A stretch of 64,000 nt of DNA from Fibrivirga algicola (GCF_011742925.1 NZ_WAEL01000005.1:62001-126000), one strand, 5' to 3'. Shown: positions 1 to 8,868, numbered from the stretch's first letter. Notes: generated by a model not told the origin, from the letters alone. A program made the numbers and translations.

Positions 1-891
1 TCGTCGCTGGAAAAAGACATTCAGCGCCTACGGGAAGACCACGATGCGCCCATCGCCTACGACAAGCGTGCCAATGGGTACTACTACACCAATCCGCAGT
101 TCAGGCTGCTGAAGCTGATGCTCACGCCCGACGATATGGAAGCACTCGACTACGCCCGTGAGGTGCTGGCGGCCACACAGGGCGCCTCGGTGGCGGATGA
201 ACTGACCAGCGCGTTGCAAAAAGTGCGGCAAAGCCTCGACATCATTCGGGAGGTGAAACCCGGTGATGGGCCCGAAGGCATTGGCCGGCGCGTAGTGTAT
301 GTAGAAGAGAAAATTCTGGGGGGCAACCGCCAGTATGTCCCCATCTTGATCCGGGCCGTGAACCAGAACCGGCAAATCATGTTCCGGTACACCAAACACG
401 AACCAACCGAGCCAGGCGTGGTGCCTGTATTACGTACCTTGCACCCGATTTTGCTGCGCGAAGTGTGGGATAGCTGGTACGTGATCGGTTACGATGAACG
501 TACCCAGAAGGAGCGCACCTTCGCCCTCGACCGCATGAGCGACCTCTCAATTCTCGATGAGCCCTGCTACGTACCTGAGGCTATCCTGACCAACGTCAGC
601 GAACTGTTCGAGCATATCTACGGCATTACGGACAGCAGCGGTCCCGTTGAGGAAATTCGCCTGTCGTTCAGCCCGTTGTTTGGCCGCTACGTTAAGGCCA
701 AGCCAATTCATCAAACGCAGGAGGTTATTTCCGACACCGAGACCGAATGCATCGTGAAACTCCGGCTGGCTCCTAACCGCGACCTGCTCATGCACCTGCG
801 TTCCTATGGTGAACACCTGCGCGTACTGGCCCCCGCCAGCCTCGCCGAAGCCATGGTCTCGTCGCTGAAAGCAACCCTGGCGCAGTATTGA
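1..891 (+). CDS. WYL-domain transcriptional regulator (YafY type), 5' truncated
   Basis: The frame is open from base 1, so the start of the gene lies outside the window. The first codons read as the end of a winged-helix domain (SSLEKDIQRLRED), followed by a linker with NGYYYTNPQF, as in YafY-like repressors. The C-terminal part has the WYL core: RTLHPILLREVWDSWYVIGY (the family's Trp-Tyr-x) and then the 'FALDRMSDLSIL' strand. WYL proteins are usually DNA-binding regulators that sense single-stranded nucleic acid or nucleotide ligands; no target can be read here. An internal ATG at 118 falls after the HTH remnant and is unlikely to be the real start. The family call is firm; the role is unknown. 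Confidence 0.85.
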   Translation, partial: SSLEKDIQRLREDHDAPIAYDKRANGYYYTNPQFRLLKLMLTPDDMEALDYAREVLAATQGASVADELTSALQKVRQSLDIIREVKPGDGPEGIGRRVVYVEEKILGGNRQYVPILIRAVNQNRQIMFRYTKHEPTEPGVVPVLRTLHPILLREVWDSWYVIGYDERTQKERTFALDRMSDLSILDEPCYVPEAILTNVSELFEHIYGITDSSGPVEEIRLSFSPLFGRYVKAKPIHQTQEVISDTETECIVKLRLAPNRDLLMHLRSYGEHLRVLAPASLAEAMVSSLKATLAQY

Positions 892-909
892 CCCGGACGC
901 GGGACCCTC

Positions 910-932
910 CTAAATTCCTTGAAGGGATTTAG
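910..932 (+). terminator. Hairpin after the WYL gene
   Basis: CTAAATTCC, a 5-base loop, then GGGATTTAG form a 9-bp stem (one G-T pair) 19 bases after the stop codon. There is no T tract, so termination is inferred from position only. Confidence 0.4.
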
Positions 933-1027
933 ACAAAGCCAACGCAGGTACGGCAGGCTAGCCCTAAAACATCAAACTTACCAGCCTGTTACTACCTTGC
1001 CTGTCTGACTTTCCAAACCCCTTTGCA

Positions 1028-2437
1028 ATGACCATTCAGTTTATGGGTGCTGCCCGTACCGTTACCGGTAGTAAGCACCTCATTACCACCGCCGACGGTT
1101 TTCGGATCCTGCTCGACTGCGGCCTGTTTCAGGGCATCAACACCGACGAGCTAAACCAGGAGTTTCACTTCAATCCCGCCGATGTCGACGTCTTGATCCT
1201 GTCACACGCTCATATCGATCATACGGGATTGGTGCCGCGGCTGGTTCGGCAGGGCTTTGCCGGGGCCATTCTCTGCACCCCCTCGACGCTCGATCTCTGT
1301 CGCATTATGCTCATGGACAGCGCGCGTATTCAGGTGAAAGATCTAGAGCGGGTAAACAAGCGTCGTCGCAACCGAAACGAGCCCGAACTGGACGTTCTGT
1401 ACGAAGAAGCCGATGTAGAGCAGGCCCTGACTCAGATGCAGGCCGTTGAGTACGGCAAACGAACGTACCTGAACTCGAACGTCAGCTTTCTCTACACCGA
1501 TACTGGCCATCTGCTGGGTAGTGCGGCCATCAGTCTGAGTATCAAAGAAGCCAACACCCAGGGGAATGTGGTGGAAAAAAAGCTGTTTTTCAGCGGCGAT
1601 ATCGGACGTCCCGACGATAAGATTCTCCGAACGTTCGAGACGTTTCCGCAAGCCGATTACATCCTTTGCGAGTCGACCTATGGCGATAAGGTGCATGAGA
1701 CCGAGCCTGACATGAAAGCCCACCTGCTGCGGATTGTGGAAGAAACCTGCGTGCAGAAGCGGGGCAAACTGCTCATCCCTGCCTTCGCCGTTGACCGTAC
1801 CCAGGAGTTGATTTACGCCCTCGATCAGCTGGCCAGTGAAGGGAGACTGCCACACCTGCCCGTCTACATCGATTCGCCCATGTCGGTGAGTGCCACCACC
1901 GTGATGCGGAATCATGAAGAAGATTTTAACCCTGAGATTCTGGCTTACATCAAAAAAGACGGCGACGCCTTCGATTTTCCGAACCTGCATTATATTTCTG
2001 ACGTAGAGCAGTCGAAAGCCATTAACGGCCAGCCGGGGCCCTGCATCATCATTGCGCCATCGGGTATGGCCGAGGCGGGTCGGATCAAGCACCACATCAA
2101 AAACAATGTGGAAGATCCCAGCACTACTATTCTGTTTGTGGGCTACGCATCGCCCAACAGCCTGGGGGGCATTCTGAAGCGTGGTGACAAACAGGTAAAC
2201 ATTTTCGGCGAACGCTACGATGTCAATGCCACTATTGAGATCATGGATTCGCTTTCGGCCCACGGTGATTCGGTCGAGATGCTCGAGTTTTTAAGCTGCC
2301 AAAACCCCGCCGCTGTCAAAACCTTGTACCTCGTTCACGGAGATTACGACACCCAGCAGATCTGGCGCGAAAAGCTACAGGCTGCTGGCTTCAAAAACGT
2401 AGAAATCCCGGATATGTACGAGCAGGTAGAGCTGTAG
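1028..2437 (+). CDS. MBL-fold beta-CASP metallohydrolase (RNase-like)
   Basis: 469 aa. Residues 1-200 form the metallo-beta-lactamase core, with the zinc signature HAHIDH (H60-x-H62-x-D64-H65) and later metal ligands in DTGHLLGSA and FSGDIG. The middle third is the beta-CASP insertion (YGDKVHE, IPAFAVDRTQELIYAL, DSPMSVSAT). The C-terminal region has APSGMAEAGRIKHH and SLSAHGD, typical of the RMMBL segment. Proteins of this type (YSH1/CPSF73-like) are mostly RNA endo- or exonucleases; whether this one acts on RNA is inferred from family. It appears monocistronic: a hairpin precedes it and another follows. The start ATG at 1028 directly precedes the first beta strand, as in homologues. Confidence 0.85.
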   Translation: MTIQFMGAARTVTGSKHLITTADGFRILLDCGLFQGINTDELNQEFHFNPADVDVLILSHAHIDHTGLVPRLVRQGFAGAILCTPSTLDLCRIMLMDSARIQVKDLERVNKRRRNRNEPELDVLYEEADVEQALTQMQAVEYGKRTYLNSNVSFLYTDTGHLLGSAAISLSIKEANTQGNVVEKKLFFSGDIGRPDDKILRTFETFPQADYILCESTYGDKVHETEPDMKAHLLRIVEETCVQKRGKLLIPAFAVDRTQELIYALDQLASEGRLPHLPVYIDSPMSVSATTVMRNHEEDFNPEILAYIKKDGDAFDFPNLHYISDVEQSKAINGQPGPCIIIAPSGMAEAGRIKHHIKNNVEDPSTTILFVGYASPNSLGGILKRGDKQVNIFGERYDVNATIEIMDSLSAHGDSVEMLEFLSCQNPAAVKTLYLVHGDYDTQQIWREKLQAAGFKNVEIPDMYEQVEL

Positions 2438-2452
2438 AAAGCTGGGTACGCG

Positions 2453-2520
2453 GATTTAGGGGCTTTTAGTTTCAGTTGGTAAATCCACCTCGTCGGGCTA
2501 GAACTAAAAGCCCTTAAATC
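2453..2520. terminator. Imperfect inverted repeat after the MBL gene
   Basis: Arms 2453-2472 and 2501-2520 (outer part GATTTAGGGGC / GCCCTTAAATC) match at 18 of 20 positions around a 28-base loop. It lies 16 bases after the stop codon of the metallohydrolase and upstream of the tRNA promoter, so it probably separates the two transcription units. There is no T tract. Confidence 0.5.
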
Positions 2521-2549
2521 AGCATACCAATGTTTTTTTGCAGAAAACG

Positions 2550-2582
2550 TTTGCAAAACGCGTATATCGCCCCTTATCTTTG
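2550..2582 (+). promoter_or_regulatory. Bacteroidota promoter for tRNA-Leu
   Basis: TTTG at 2550-2553, a 21-base spacer and an exact TAnnTTTG element (TATCTTTG, 2575-2582). This is the -33/-7 architecture of the Bacteroidota primary sigma factor. Transcription would start at about 2588-2590, some 20 bases before the tRNA. Confidence 0.75.
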
Positions 2583-2608
2583 CAGTCCCAACAGGGGAAA
2601 GCGTACCT

Positions 2609-2695
2609 GCCGAAGTGGTGAAATTGGTAGACACGCACGTTTCAGGGGCGTGTGTCTTTACGGACATGCGAGTTCGAGTCTCGCCTTCGGCACCA
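2609..2695 (+). tRNA. trnL: tRNA-Leu (CAG), CCA encoded
   Basis: The acceptor stem GCCGAAG (2609-2615) pairs with CTTCGGC (2685-2691). The discriminator A is followed by an encoded CCA (2693-2695). The anticodon loop TTCAGGG gives anticodon CAG, which reads CUG leucine codons. A long variable arm (TGTC...GACA) marks a class II tRNA, and the T arm GCGAG-TTCGAGT-CTCGC is canonical. It has its own promoter upstream and an intrinsic terminator directly downstream, so it is transcribed alone. Confidence 0.97.
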
Positions 2696-2727
2696 GCCTG
2701 CAAATTATTGATTTGCAGGCTTTTTTT
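2696..2727 (+). terminator. Intrinsic terminator of tRNA-Leu
   Basis: A perfect 10-bp stem (GCCTGCAAAT / ATTTGCAGGC) with a 5-base loop is followed by seven T residues (2721-2727). It starts one base after the CCA end. It is the only textbook stem-plus-T-tract terminator I see in the window. Confidence 0.9.
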
Positions 2728-3155
2728 ATTGCCTTTCGGCCAAACGAATGGCAATCTATCGGGCAGTATTGTCGAAAGGAGATCTTGATTGCGCACACCT
2801 GTAGGTAAACGAGATAGACACGCTTGCGCAAGCAGCGCAGGCCGAAAGGAGCTTACATATACAGTAGCTAGGTGAGTCATAAACTGATCGCCCTTGCTCA
2901 GCGGGGAGATTGAAACCTTGCGCACCGCATTTACGAGCAGGGCGTTTCAATGCATGAACAACTGCTGGGTACGTTGCTAGAGCGATTACTGAGCGCAGAC
3001 CTTTCGGTGAAATCAATACTATCGGAAAGAGTTCTATTCTACGGTATCAGTGCTGGTTTAGCCAACTATTCTATCTCGTTTCGTTATAGAACCCATATAA
3101 AATGGCGTACTTCGAGGCTAATTCATCAATGAGCTCCCCGGCTCTCGTTCATTCT
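2728..3155. other. Gene-free interval
   Basis: 430 bases between the tRNA terminator and the M14 peptidase. Short open frames exist on both strands but show no signal peptide, domain or codon pattern that I trust. No exact TAnnTTTG element is visible ahead of the peptidase. Confidence 0.5.
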
Positions 3156-6008
3156 ATGTTCCGTACAACTTTACTTGCTTTAAGTACAGCCTTGCTGCTG
3201 CATGTGTCGGCACTGGCGCAATCTGTACCGACACCGAAAGACCATTTCGGCTTCAATATCGGCGACGATTACCAACTCGCTACCTTCACTCAAACCGAGG
3301 CGTATTTTAAGAAGCTGGCCGCTTCGCCCCGCACCAAGTTGGTCAGTATCGGGAAGACAGAGGAAGGCCGCGATCAGTTTATGATGATCGTTACCTCACC
3401 CGAAAACCACAAAAAACTGGCCCGCTACCAGGAGATTTCAACCAAAATGGCGCGGGCCGAGGGGCTAACCGAACAGCAGGCACGCGCATTGGCCGAGGAA
3501 GGAAAAGCCGTGGTCTGGATTGATGGCGGCCTGCACGCGACCGAAACCGTGGGTACGCACCAGTTGATCGAAACGGCCTACCAGCTCGTTAGCCGCACCG
3601 ATTCCGAGACGATGCGGATCCTGGACAACGTAGTTATTCTGCTCACCCACGCTAATCCAGATGGGCAGGAACTGGTTTCGAATTGGTACATGCGGAACCC
3701 GGCTCCTGAAAAGCGGTCGCTGGATAACCTGCCCCGCCTGTATGAGAAATACGCTGGTCACGACAACAACCGCGATTTCTACATGATGAACCTGAAAGAA
3801 TCGCAGAATATCGGCCGGCAACTGTTCGTCGACTGGATTCCGCAAATCATGTACAACCACCACCAGCGCGGCCCGGCCGGGTCGGTACTGGCCGGACCAC
3901 CCTACCGCGACCCGTTCAACTACGTGTTCGATCCGCTGATGGTGACCGGGATCGATGCGTTAGGGGCGGCTATGTACAACCGCCTGAATACCGAAAATAA
4001 ACCAGGCTTTACCCGACTCGGTGGCTCGGTTTTCTCGACCTGGTACAATGGTGGTCTGCGCACAACCACGCACTTCCATAACATGATTGGCCTGCTGACA
4101 GAGATTATCGGTGGCCCAACGCCCGAGAACGTACCCCTGATTCCATCGCGGCTCATTCCGAATGGCAACACGCCCAACCCGGTAACGCCCCAGCGGTGGC
4201 GGTTCCGCCAGTCGATCGATTATTCGGTGTCGCTCAATTACGCCGTACTCGATTATGCCGCCCGGCAGCGCGACCAGTTGCTCTACAACATCTACAAGAT
4301 GGGCAAGAACTCGATTAACCGGGGCAGCGACAATTATTGGACGCTCTCGCCAAAGCGGGTCGATGCGATTAACGAACTATACCAGGCCGACTTGAAAAAG
4401 ACGGCTCCCGGCGTGGCAACGCCTGCCAATGCTACGGTGGCTAGCGCTGCCAGCCGAACCGCAACGGTACCAGCCAGTACCACGGCCCTCGGTAGCACTA
4501 CTGCCTTGTCAGATGCCGGGCCGACGCCGCGTGGCGAAGGGGTTCCGGTGAAATACTTTACTGCCGTGCTCCAAGATACCACCTTGCGCGATCCGCGTGG
4601 CTACATCATTCCGTCGGGCCAGACCGACTGGCCTACGGCGGTGAAATTCGTAAATGCGCTTATCAAAACAGGCATCCAGGTGCAGGAGGCTACGGCTAGC
4701 TTCAGCGTAGCGGGCAAGACGTACCCAGCAGGTTCGTACATCGTGAAACTTGATCAGGCATTCCGGCCACACATACTGGATATGTTCGAACCGCAGGATC
4801 ACCCCAACGATTTTCAGTACCCCGGTGGCCCGCCGGTTCGCCCTTACGACGCCGCTGGCTGGACACTGGCCTACCAGATGAACGTGAAGTTCGACCGTGT
4901 ACTCGCTGGTTTCAACGGGCCGTTCAAGAAGTTGCCCTACGGCGAATTACAATCGCCCAAGGCCAACGTTGTTGGGTCGGGTGCTGGGTACGTGCTGAAC
5001 AGCCAGGTTAACAACGCGTTTTTGGCGGTTAATGACCTGATTAAGGCGGGTGTCGAGGTGTACCGGATGCCGGCTGGAACGAGTACTGTAACGGCTGGTT
5101 CATTCTACGTACCAGCGTCGGCCAAAGCCAAATCGATCCTTGATGCGTCGGGTATGACAGTAGCTAGCCTGGCTAAACGGCCGACGAACGTGAAAAAAGT
5201 TACGCCCATGCGCATTGGCCTGTGGGATACCTACGGCGGATCGATGCCCTCGGGCTGGGTACGTTGGTTGATGGAGCAGTACCACTACCCGATGCAGCTC
5301 GTGTATGCGAAGGACATCGACGCGGGTAATCTGAAGAGCAAATACGACGTGATCGTGTTCGTGACCCGCGCCATTCCGGCGGTGGGTAGTGGCAATGCCC
5401 CGGCACGCGGTGAAGGCGATACGGGTGGGCCCCGCGAGCCAAAGATTGAAGAGATCCCTGCTGAATACCATCCTTCGATGGGGCGCATCACCGCCGATAA
5501 ATCGATTCCGCAGCTAAAAGCATTTATGGAAGCAGGCGGTCAGGTAGTGACCATTGGCAGCAGCACGAACCTGGCGTATCACCTTGGTTTACCCGTACGG
5601 AATGCCCTTGTGGAGATGGGACCGACCGGGCAGGAGCGCCCCCTGAACAATGAGAAATATTTTATTCCCGGTAGCATTTTACGCGTATCGCTCGACTCAA
5701 CGCAGCAGGCTACCTGGGGAATGCCTACGCAGGCCGATGTGTATTTCGATTCGAGCCCGGTCTTCAAACTGGCCCCGGAAGCCATTGCCAAAGGCACAGT
5801 GAAACCGCTGATGTGGTTCCCAACCGACAAGCCACTCCGTAGCGGCTGGGCCTGGGGGCAAGCCTACCTCCGCGATGGCGTAACGGCTTTCATGGCGCCC
5901 GTTGGTGCTGGTAAACTCTACGCGTTCGGCCCCGAAATCACGTTCCGGGCACAGGCGCAGGGTACGTTCAAGCTCCTCTTCAACCAGTTGTATGGATTGG
6001 CTGAGTAG
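3156..6008 (+). CDS. Secreted M14-family zinc carboxypeptidase
   Basis: 950 aa from the ATG at 3156. An in-frame ATG at 3102 would add 18 residues ahead of a perfect signal peptide (MFRTTLLALSTALLLHVSALAQ), so 3156 is preferred. The N-terminal half is the M14 carboxypeptidase domain: H127-x-x-E130 in GGLHATET (zinc ligands), NPDGQE, the substrate-binding N-N-R near 204-206, and a third ligand in MYNHHQRG (about 235). The following TEIIGGPTPE is a plausible location for the catalytic Glu. A Pro/Ala/Thr-rich linker (about 420-470) leads to a C-terminal region resembling a class I glutamine amidotransferase-like fold, as in other large Bacteroidota M14 proteins. It probably degrades peptides in the periplasm or outside the cell. 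It is monocistronic and ends at a large hairpin. Confidence 0.87.
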   Translation: MFRTTLLALSTALLLHVSALAQSVPTPKDHFGFNIGDDYQLATFTQTEAYFKKLAASPRTKLVSIGKTEEGRDQFMMIVTSPENHKKLARYQEISTKMARAEGLTEQQARALAEEGKAVVWIDGGLHATETVGTHQLIETAYQLVSRTDSETMRILDNVVILLTHANPDGQELVSNWYMRNPAPEKRSLDNLPRLYEKYAGHDNNRDFYMMNLKESQNIGRQLFVDWIPQIMYNHHQRGPAGSVLAGPPYRDPFNYVFDPLMVTGIDALGAAMYNRLNTENKPGFTRLGGSVFSTWYNGGLRTTTHFHNMIGLLTEIIGGPTPENVPLIPSRLIPNGNTPNPVTPQRWRFRQSIDYSVSLNYAVLDYAARQRDQLLYNIYKMGKNSINRGSDNYWTLSPKRVDAINELYQADLKKTAPGVATPANATVASAASRTATVPASTTALGSTTALSDAGPTPRGEGVPVKYFTAVLQDTTLRDPRGYIIPSGQTDWPTAVKFVNALIKTGIQVQEATASFSVAGKTYPAGSYIVKLDQAFRPHILDMFEPQDHPNDFQYPGGPPVRPYDAAGWTLAYQMNVKFDRVLAGFNGPFKKLPYGELQSPKANVVGSGAGYVLNSQVNNAFLAVNDLIKAGVEVYRMPAGTSTVTAGSFYVPASAKAKSILDASGMTVASLAKRPTNVKKVTPMRIGLWDTYGGSMPSGWVRWLMEQYHYPMQLVYAKDIDAGNLKSKYDVIVFVTRAIPAVGSGNAPARGEGDTGGPREPKIEEIPAEYHPSMGRITADKSIPQLKAFMEAGGQVVTIGSSTNLAYHLGLPVRNALVEMGPTGQERPLNNEKYFIPGSILRVSLDSTQQATWGMPTQADVYFDSSPVFKLAPEAIAKGTVKPLMWFPTDKPLRSGWAWGQAYLRDGVTAFMAPVGAGKLYAFGPEITFRAQAQGTFKLLFNQLYGLAE

Positions 6009-6013
6009 ATAAG

Positions 6014-6110
6014 TAAGCCTGAAATGAGATTAAATACAGAGGCACCGCGTACACAAAGATTCCTTTTCTGTGTACGCGGTGCCTCTGTATTTAATCTCAT
6101 TTCAGGCTTA
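6014..6110. terminator. Perfect 42-bp inverted repeat between convergent genes
   Basis: Arms 6014-6055 and 6069-6110 are exact reverse complements (42 of 42) around a 13-base loop. It starts 5 bases after the M14 stop codon, and its right arm includes the stop codon of the dinB-like gene on the other strand, so it can serve both transcripts. It has no T tract and is far longer than an ordinary terminator stem. Confidence 0.75.
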
Positions 6111-6641
6111 AAACAACTTCTCCTGTGGTGGCTTGGCACCCGCCAGACGAATGTAGACCGTGGTTTGACCCCGGTGGTGTGTCTGGTGCTCGAACGCTTT
6201 AGCCAGCGCCATCCCCCGGCTCATGTCGAAGCGGCCGAATAGTTTTACCTGCTCGCTCAGTTGAGCAGGCGTCAATTTCTTCACCCCGGCGATCACGAAA
6301 TCATAGCTGGCCAGTACGAGTTTAGTGATGTTGGCTTTCGATTTATCAGTTGTCGATTTCTCCAGTTCGCCGACGCCAGCCGGTAGTTTCTCGCCGGTTG
6401 CTGCCGAGCCAAATCCGTAACCGGCGTCCGTCAGGTGCAGCATCTGCTCAGCGAACGAACGCATTTCCGGCGTGGGTTTCAACGCATAGCCCGACTCAGG
6501 CATGGCATCCAGATACTCTTTGGTGTAGGCTTTAGCCCGTTCCCATTCCTTTACTGTTTCGTCGATTGAGGCCTGCGCCTGTACAGCCTGGCTGATACCC
6601 AGGGCGAGGCATAGCGATAGGAGTAGCTTCTGTAGTTTCAT
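6108..6641 (-). CDS. DinB-family protein with signal peptide
   Basis: 177 aa. The N terminus is a signal peptide (MKLQKLLLSLCLALGISQAVQAQA). The rest is a DinB-type four-helix bundle: a metal-ligand His in EQMLHLTDAGYG, and the C-terminal signature HQTHHRGQTTVYIRLAG with the other His ligands. DinB/YfiT proteins are metal-binding and often related to thiol-dependent transferases. An exported one may be a metal-dependent periplasmic enzyme, but no substrate is indicated. The stop codon lies inside the right arm of the 42-bp repeat. It diverges from the GntP permease, with promoter-like elements for both between them. Confidence 0.85.
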   Translation of the reverse strand: MKLQKLLLSLCLALGISQAVQAQASIDETVKEWERAKAYTKEYLDAMPESGYALKPTPEMRSFAEQMLHLTDAGYGFGSAATGEKLPAGVGELEKSTTDKSKANITKLVLASYDFVIAGVKKLTPAQLSEQVKLFGRFDMSRGMALAKAFEHQTHHRGQTTVYIRLAGAKPPQEKLF

Positions 6642-6666
6642 AGTTCAGCTTGGTTAAATGCTCCTG

Positions 6667-6697
6667 CAAAGCTGGTAAGGAATCTGCGTGGGCACAA
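6667..6697 (-). promoter_or_regulatory. Predicted promoter of the dinB-like gene
   Basis: On the minus strand, TTG (6697-6695), a 20-base spacer and CAGCTTTG (6674-6667), which matches TAnnTTTG at 7 of 8 positions. The spacing fits the Bacteroidota consensus. Confidence 0.45.
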
Positions 6698-6701
6698 GAA
6701 C

Positions 6702-6729
6702 TTGATCAGTAAATCAGTAGGTTACTTTG
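6702..6729 (+). promoter_or_regulatory. Predicted promoter of the GntP permease
   Basis: TTG (6702-6704), a 17-base spacer and TTACTTTG (6722-6729), 7 of 8 to TAnnTTTG. The start would be about 6736, giving a leader of roughly 36 bases. Confidence 0.4.
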
Positions 6730-6771
6730 CGGCGCTGGTTATGCCCTTGTTTCTGCCATCTACGTTTTGTA

Positions 6772-8088
6772 ATGCCGCTACTCGTTACTGTTCTGGGAAT
6801 CATCCTGCTGGTGCTGTTGATTTCCTATGTGCGTTTGCACGCCTTTCTCGCGTTTTTGCTGGTTTCGCTGGGGGTTGGGCTGGCGTTGGGTATGTCGCCG
6901 GTTAAGCTGGTCGACTCTATTCAGAAAGGCATTGGTGGCACGCTTGGCTCCATTCTGGGCATCATCGCCCTGGGCGCCATGCTGGGCAAGTTGGTAGCGC
7001 AAAGCGGTGCCGCCCAGCGAATAGCGGCGAGTATGATCCGGTTGTCGGGCACTGGTCGTATTCGGTGGGCGTTTATGCTGACGGGCTTTGTGGTAGGCCT
7101 GCCGCTGTTTTATTCGGTGGGCTTTCTCCTGCTGGCTCCACTGGTGATTACGGTAGCGCAACGGTACAAACTACCGGCGGTGTACGTGGGCATTCCCATG
7201 CTGGCGTCGCTGTCGGTGACGCAGGGCTATTTGCCGCCGCACCCGGCTCCGCTGGCTATTCTCAAGCAGTTCAACGCCGATATGGGCCTGACGCTGTTTT
7301 ACGGTATACTGGTTGCCATTCCGGCTATTCTGGTGTCGGGTATTCTGTTCGGCTCGACCCTGAAACGCTACACTACGCTGCCCAATCAGGCCTTGATTGC
7401 GCCGGAACTGACCGACCAGCAAATGCCATCGACGGGGGTGAGTTTCCTGACGGTGCTGCTGCCCATTTTTCTGATTAGTCTGGGTACGTTGCTCAACCCG
7501 TTTCTAATCGACGGGTCATTCATCAAACAAGCCTTGTTATTCTTGAGCGAACCCGTTGTGAGCATGCTGGTTTCTGTGCTGGTAGCCATGTACACACTTG
7601 GCATTCAACGGGGCAGGTCGCTGGCCAGCGTAACGGACTTGTTGGTTGATTCGGTGAAAGAGGTAGCCATGCTCTTCCTGATTTTTGGTGGTGCCGGTGC
7701 GTTAAAGCAGGTGCTGACCGATGCGGGCGTGAGCCAGTCAATTGCTGACCTCATGCAGGGCTCGTCGCTGCATCCGTACATCATCGGCTGGGGCATTGCC
7801 GCCATCATCCGGGTTTGCGTGGGCTCATCGACCGTATCGGGCATCACCACGGCGGGTATCATGATGCCGCTATTGAAGGCGTCGGGCGTGGAGCCAAACC
7901 TGATGGTGCTCAGTATCGGAGCGGGCAGCATGATGTTTTCGCATGTGAACGATACAGGCTTCTGGCTCTTCCGGGAGTATTTCCAGCTGTCGATGGCCGA
8001 CACGCTCAAGACCTGGTCGGTCATGGAAACGCTGGTATCGGTCTGCGGCCTGGCCGGAGTGATGGCACTTAACCTGTTCGTAGGCTAG
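6772..8088 (+). CDS. GntP-family gluconate/organic-acid permease
   Basis: 438 aa from the ATG at 6772. An upstream in-frame start at 6727 would add 15 Cys- and Arg-rich residues that do not fit the first membrane helix. The protein is almost all transmembrane helices with the GntP pattern: an N-terminal hydrophobic pair, the GIGGTLGSILGIIALGAMLG loop, LPLFYSVGFLLLAPLV, a Pro-rich 'GYLPPHPAPLAI' motif, and a C-terminal VGSSTVSGITTAGIM re-entrant segment. The family imports gluconate, idonate, glycerate or related sugar acids with protons. No kinase or dehydrogenase sits beside it to show the substrate. It converges on the TlpA-like gene with only 18 bases between stops. Confidence 0.88.
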   Translation: MPLLVTVLGIILLVLLISYVRLHAFLAFLLVSLGVGLALGMSPVKLVDSIQKGIGGTLGSILGIIALGAMLGKLVAQSGAAQRIAASMIRLSGTGRIRWAFMLTGFVVGLPLFYSVGFLLLAPLVITVAQRYKLPAVYVGIPMLASLSVTQGYLPPHPAPLAILKQFNADMGLTLFYGILVAIPAILVSGILFGSTLKRYTTLPNQALIAPELTDQQMPSTGVSFLTVLLPIFLISLGTLLNPFLIDGSFIKQALLFLSEPVVSMLVSVLVAMYTLGIQRGRSLASVTDLLVDSVKEVAMLFLIFGGAGALKQVLTDAGVSQSIADLMQGSSLHPYIIGWGIAAIIRVCVGSSTVSGITTAGIMMPLLKASGVEPNLMVLSIGAGSMMFSHVNDTGFWLFREYFQLSMADTLKTWSVMETLVSVCGLAGVMALNLFVG

Positions 8089-8106
8089 GAGAGCATGCCG
8101 CTTCGT

Positions 8107-8868
8107 TTACCTGTTTGCCGCTTCTAGGGCTTTGGGTAACTGCTCAAAAGCTTCTCTGCCAGCCAGATAAGCGACTACGTTTCCGGCTTTGTTAATAACA
8201 AACATGGACGGCCACATGGTCACGTGAAATTTCTGGCTAAAGTTATAGGCGCTGGGAATCGCCACGAATGGAATTGGCTGCGAAGCCATGGCGGCAGCAA
8301 CCTCCTCTTTCGAATCACGTACCACACCTAAAGCAACAGGGCCCATTTCTGACTGGTAGGGCTGCAAGGCATCGGCGAAAGCGGCTGCTTGCTTAACGTT
8401 CCAGGTAGGCGGCTTCAAGCCCGCCCAGAAGCTGAGGACAACAACTCGGCCTTTCAATGTCGAAAGCCGATACGATTTGTCATCAAACCCCTGCATGACG
8501 AATTCGGGCATTGGTTCGCCAACCTTGGGTCTCAGGGCTGGGTCAAAGGGCATGAAACGGCGTGTTTCGCGCTCTTCAGTCGTTGTTGGACGGATGGAAT
8601 ATGAGCTGACTTTCCCATACTCGTCAATGATAGACTCTAGAAAGTAACCTTGTCTATCTGTTCGCATTAGCTCAAGATACGCCTGGTATGAAATTGGGTT
8701 GCCGGTGCGCTTATCAATAAATTTGGTCGATTCATTGATCACCCGTCTTTCCATAGGAATCGCCACTATTTCCTGTCGCACAACTGTTTGGGTTGTTTGG
8801 GCAGTAAGCGATTGACAACTAAAGAGTGTAAGAATACCGGCGAACGTAAGCAGGAAGAAAGAACGCAT
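8107..8868 (-). CDS. TlpA-like thioredoxin-fold protein lacking CxxC
   Basis: 253 aa with an N-terminal signal sequence. The Cys at 18 could be a lipidation site (L-F-S-C), but -2 Phe is unusual. A linker of about 90 residues precedes a thioredoxin fold of the AhpC/TlpA type (about 115-250): VGEPMPEFVMQGFDDKSYRL, LKGRVVVLSFWAG, and the cis-Pro loop TMWPSMFVINKAGNVV. Where the WCxxC active site belongs, the sequence reads WAGLKPPT, so both redox cysteines are missing. It is probably an exported, non-redox binding or scaffold protein of the fold. It converges with the GntP gene. Confidence 0.75.
   Translation of the reverse strand: MRSFFLLTFAGILTLFSCQSLTAQTTQTVVRQEIVAIPMERRVINESTKFIDKRTGNPISYQAYLELMRTDRQGYFLESIIDEYGKVSSYSIRPTTTEERETRRFMPFDPALRPKVGEPMPEFVMQGFDDKSYRLSTLKGRVVVLSFWAGLKPPTWNVKQAAAFADALQPYQSEMGPVALGVVRDSKEEVAAAMASQPIPFVAIPSAYNFSQKFHVTMWPSMFVINKAGNVVAYLAGREAFEQLPKALEAANR

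Noticed and set aside
1343-2263. Long open frame (306 codons) on the strand opposite the MBL gene
   Set aside because: It is antisense to a well-supported gene, has no domain or signal, and the reading arises from GC-rich codon structure.
2344-2925. 193-codon minus-strand frame spanning tRNA-Leu
   Set aside because: It runs through the tRNA and both hairpins, so it cannot be a gene.
6014-6110. 42-bp inverted repeat as an insertion element (MITE)
   Set aside because: No target-site duplication flanks it and it sits exactly between two gene ends; kept as a terminator-like element, with copy search left open.
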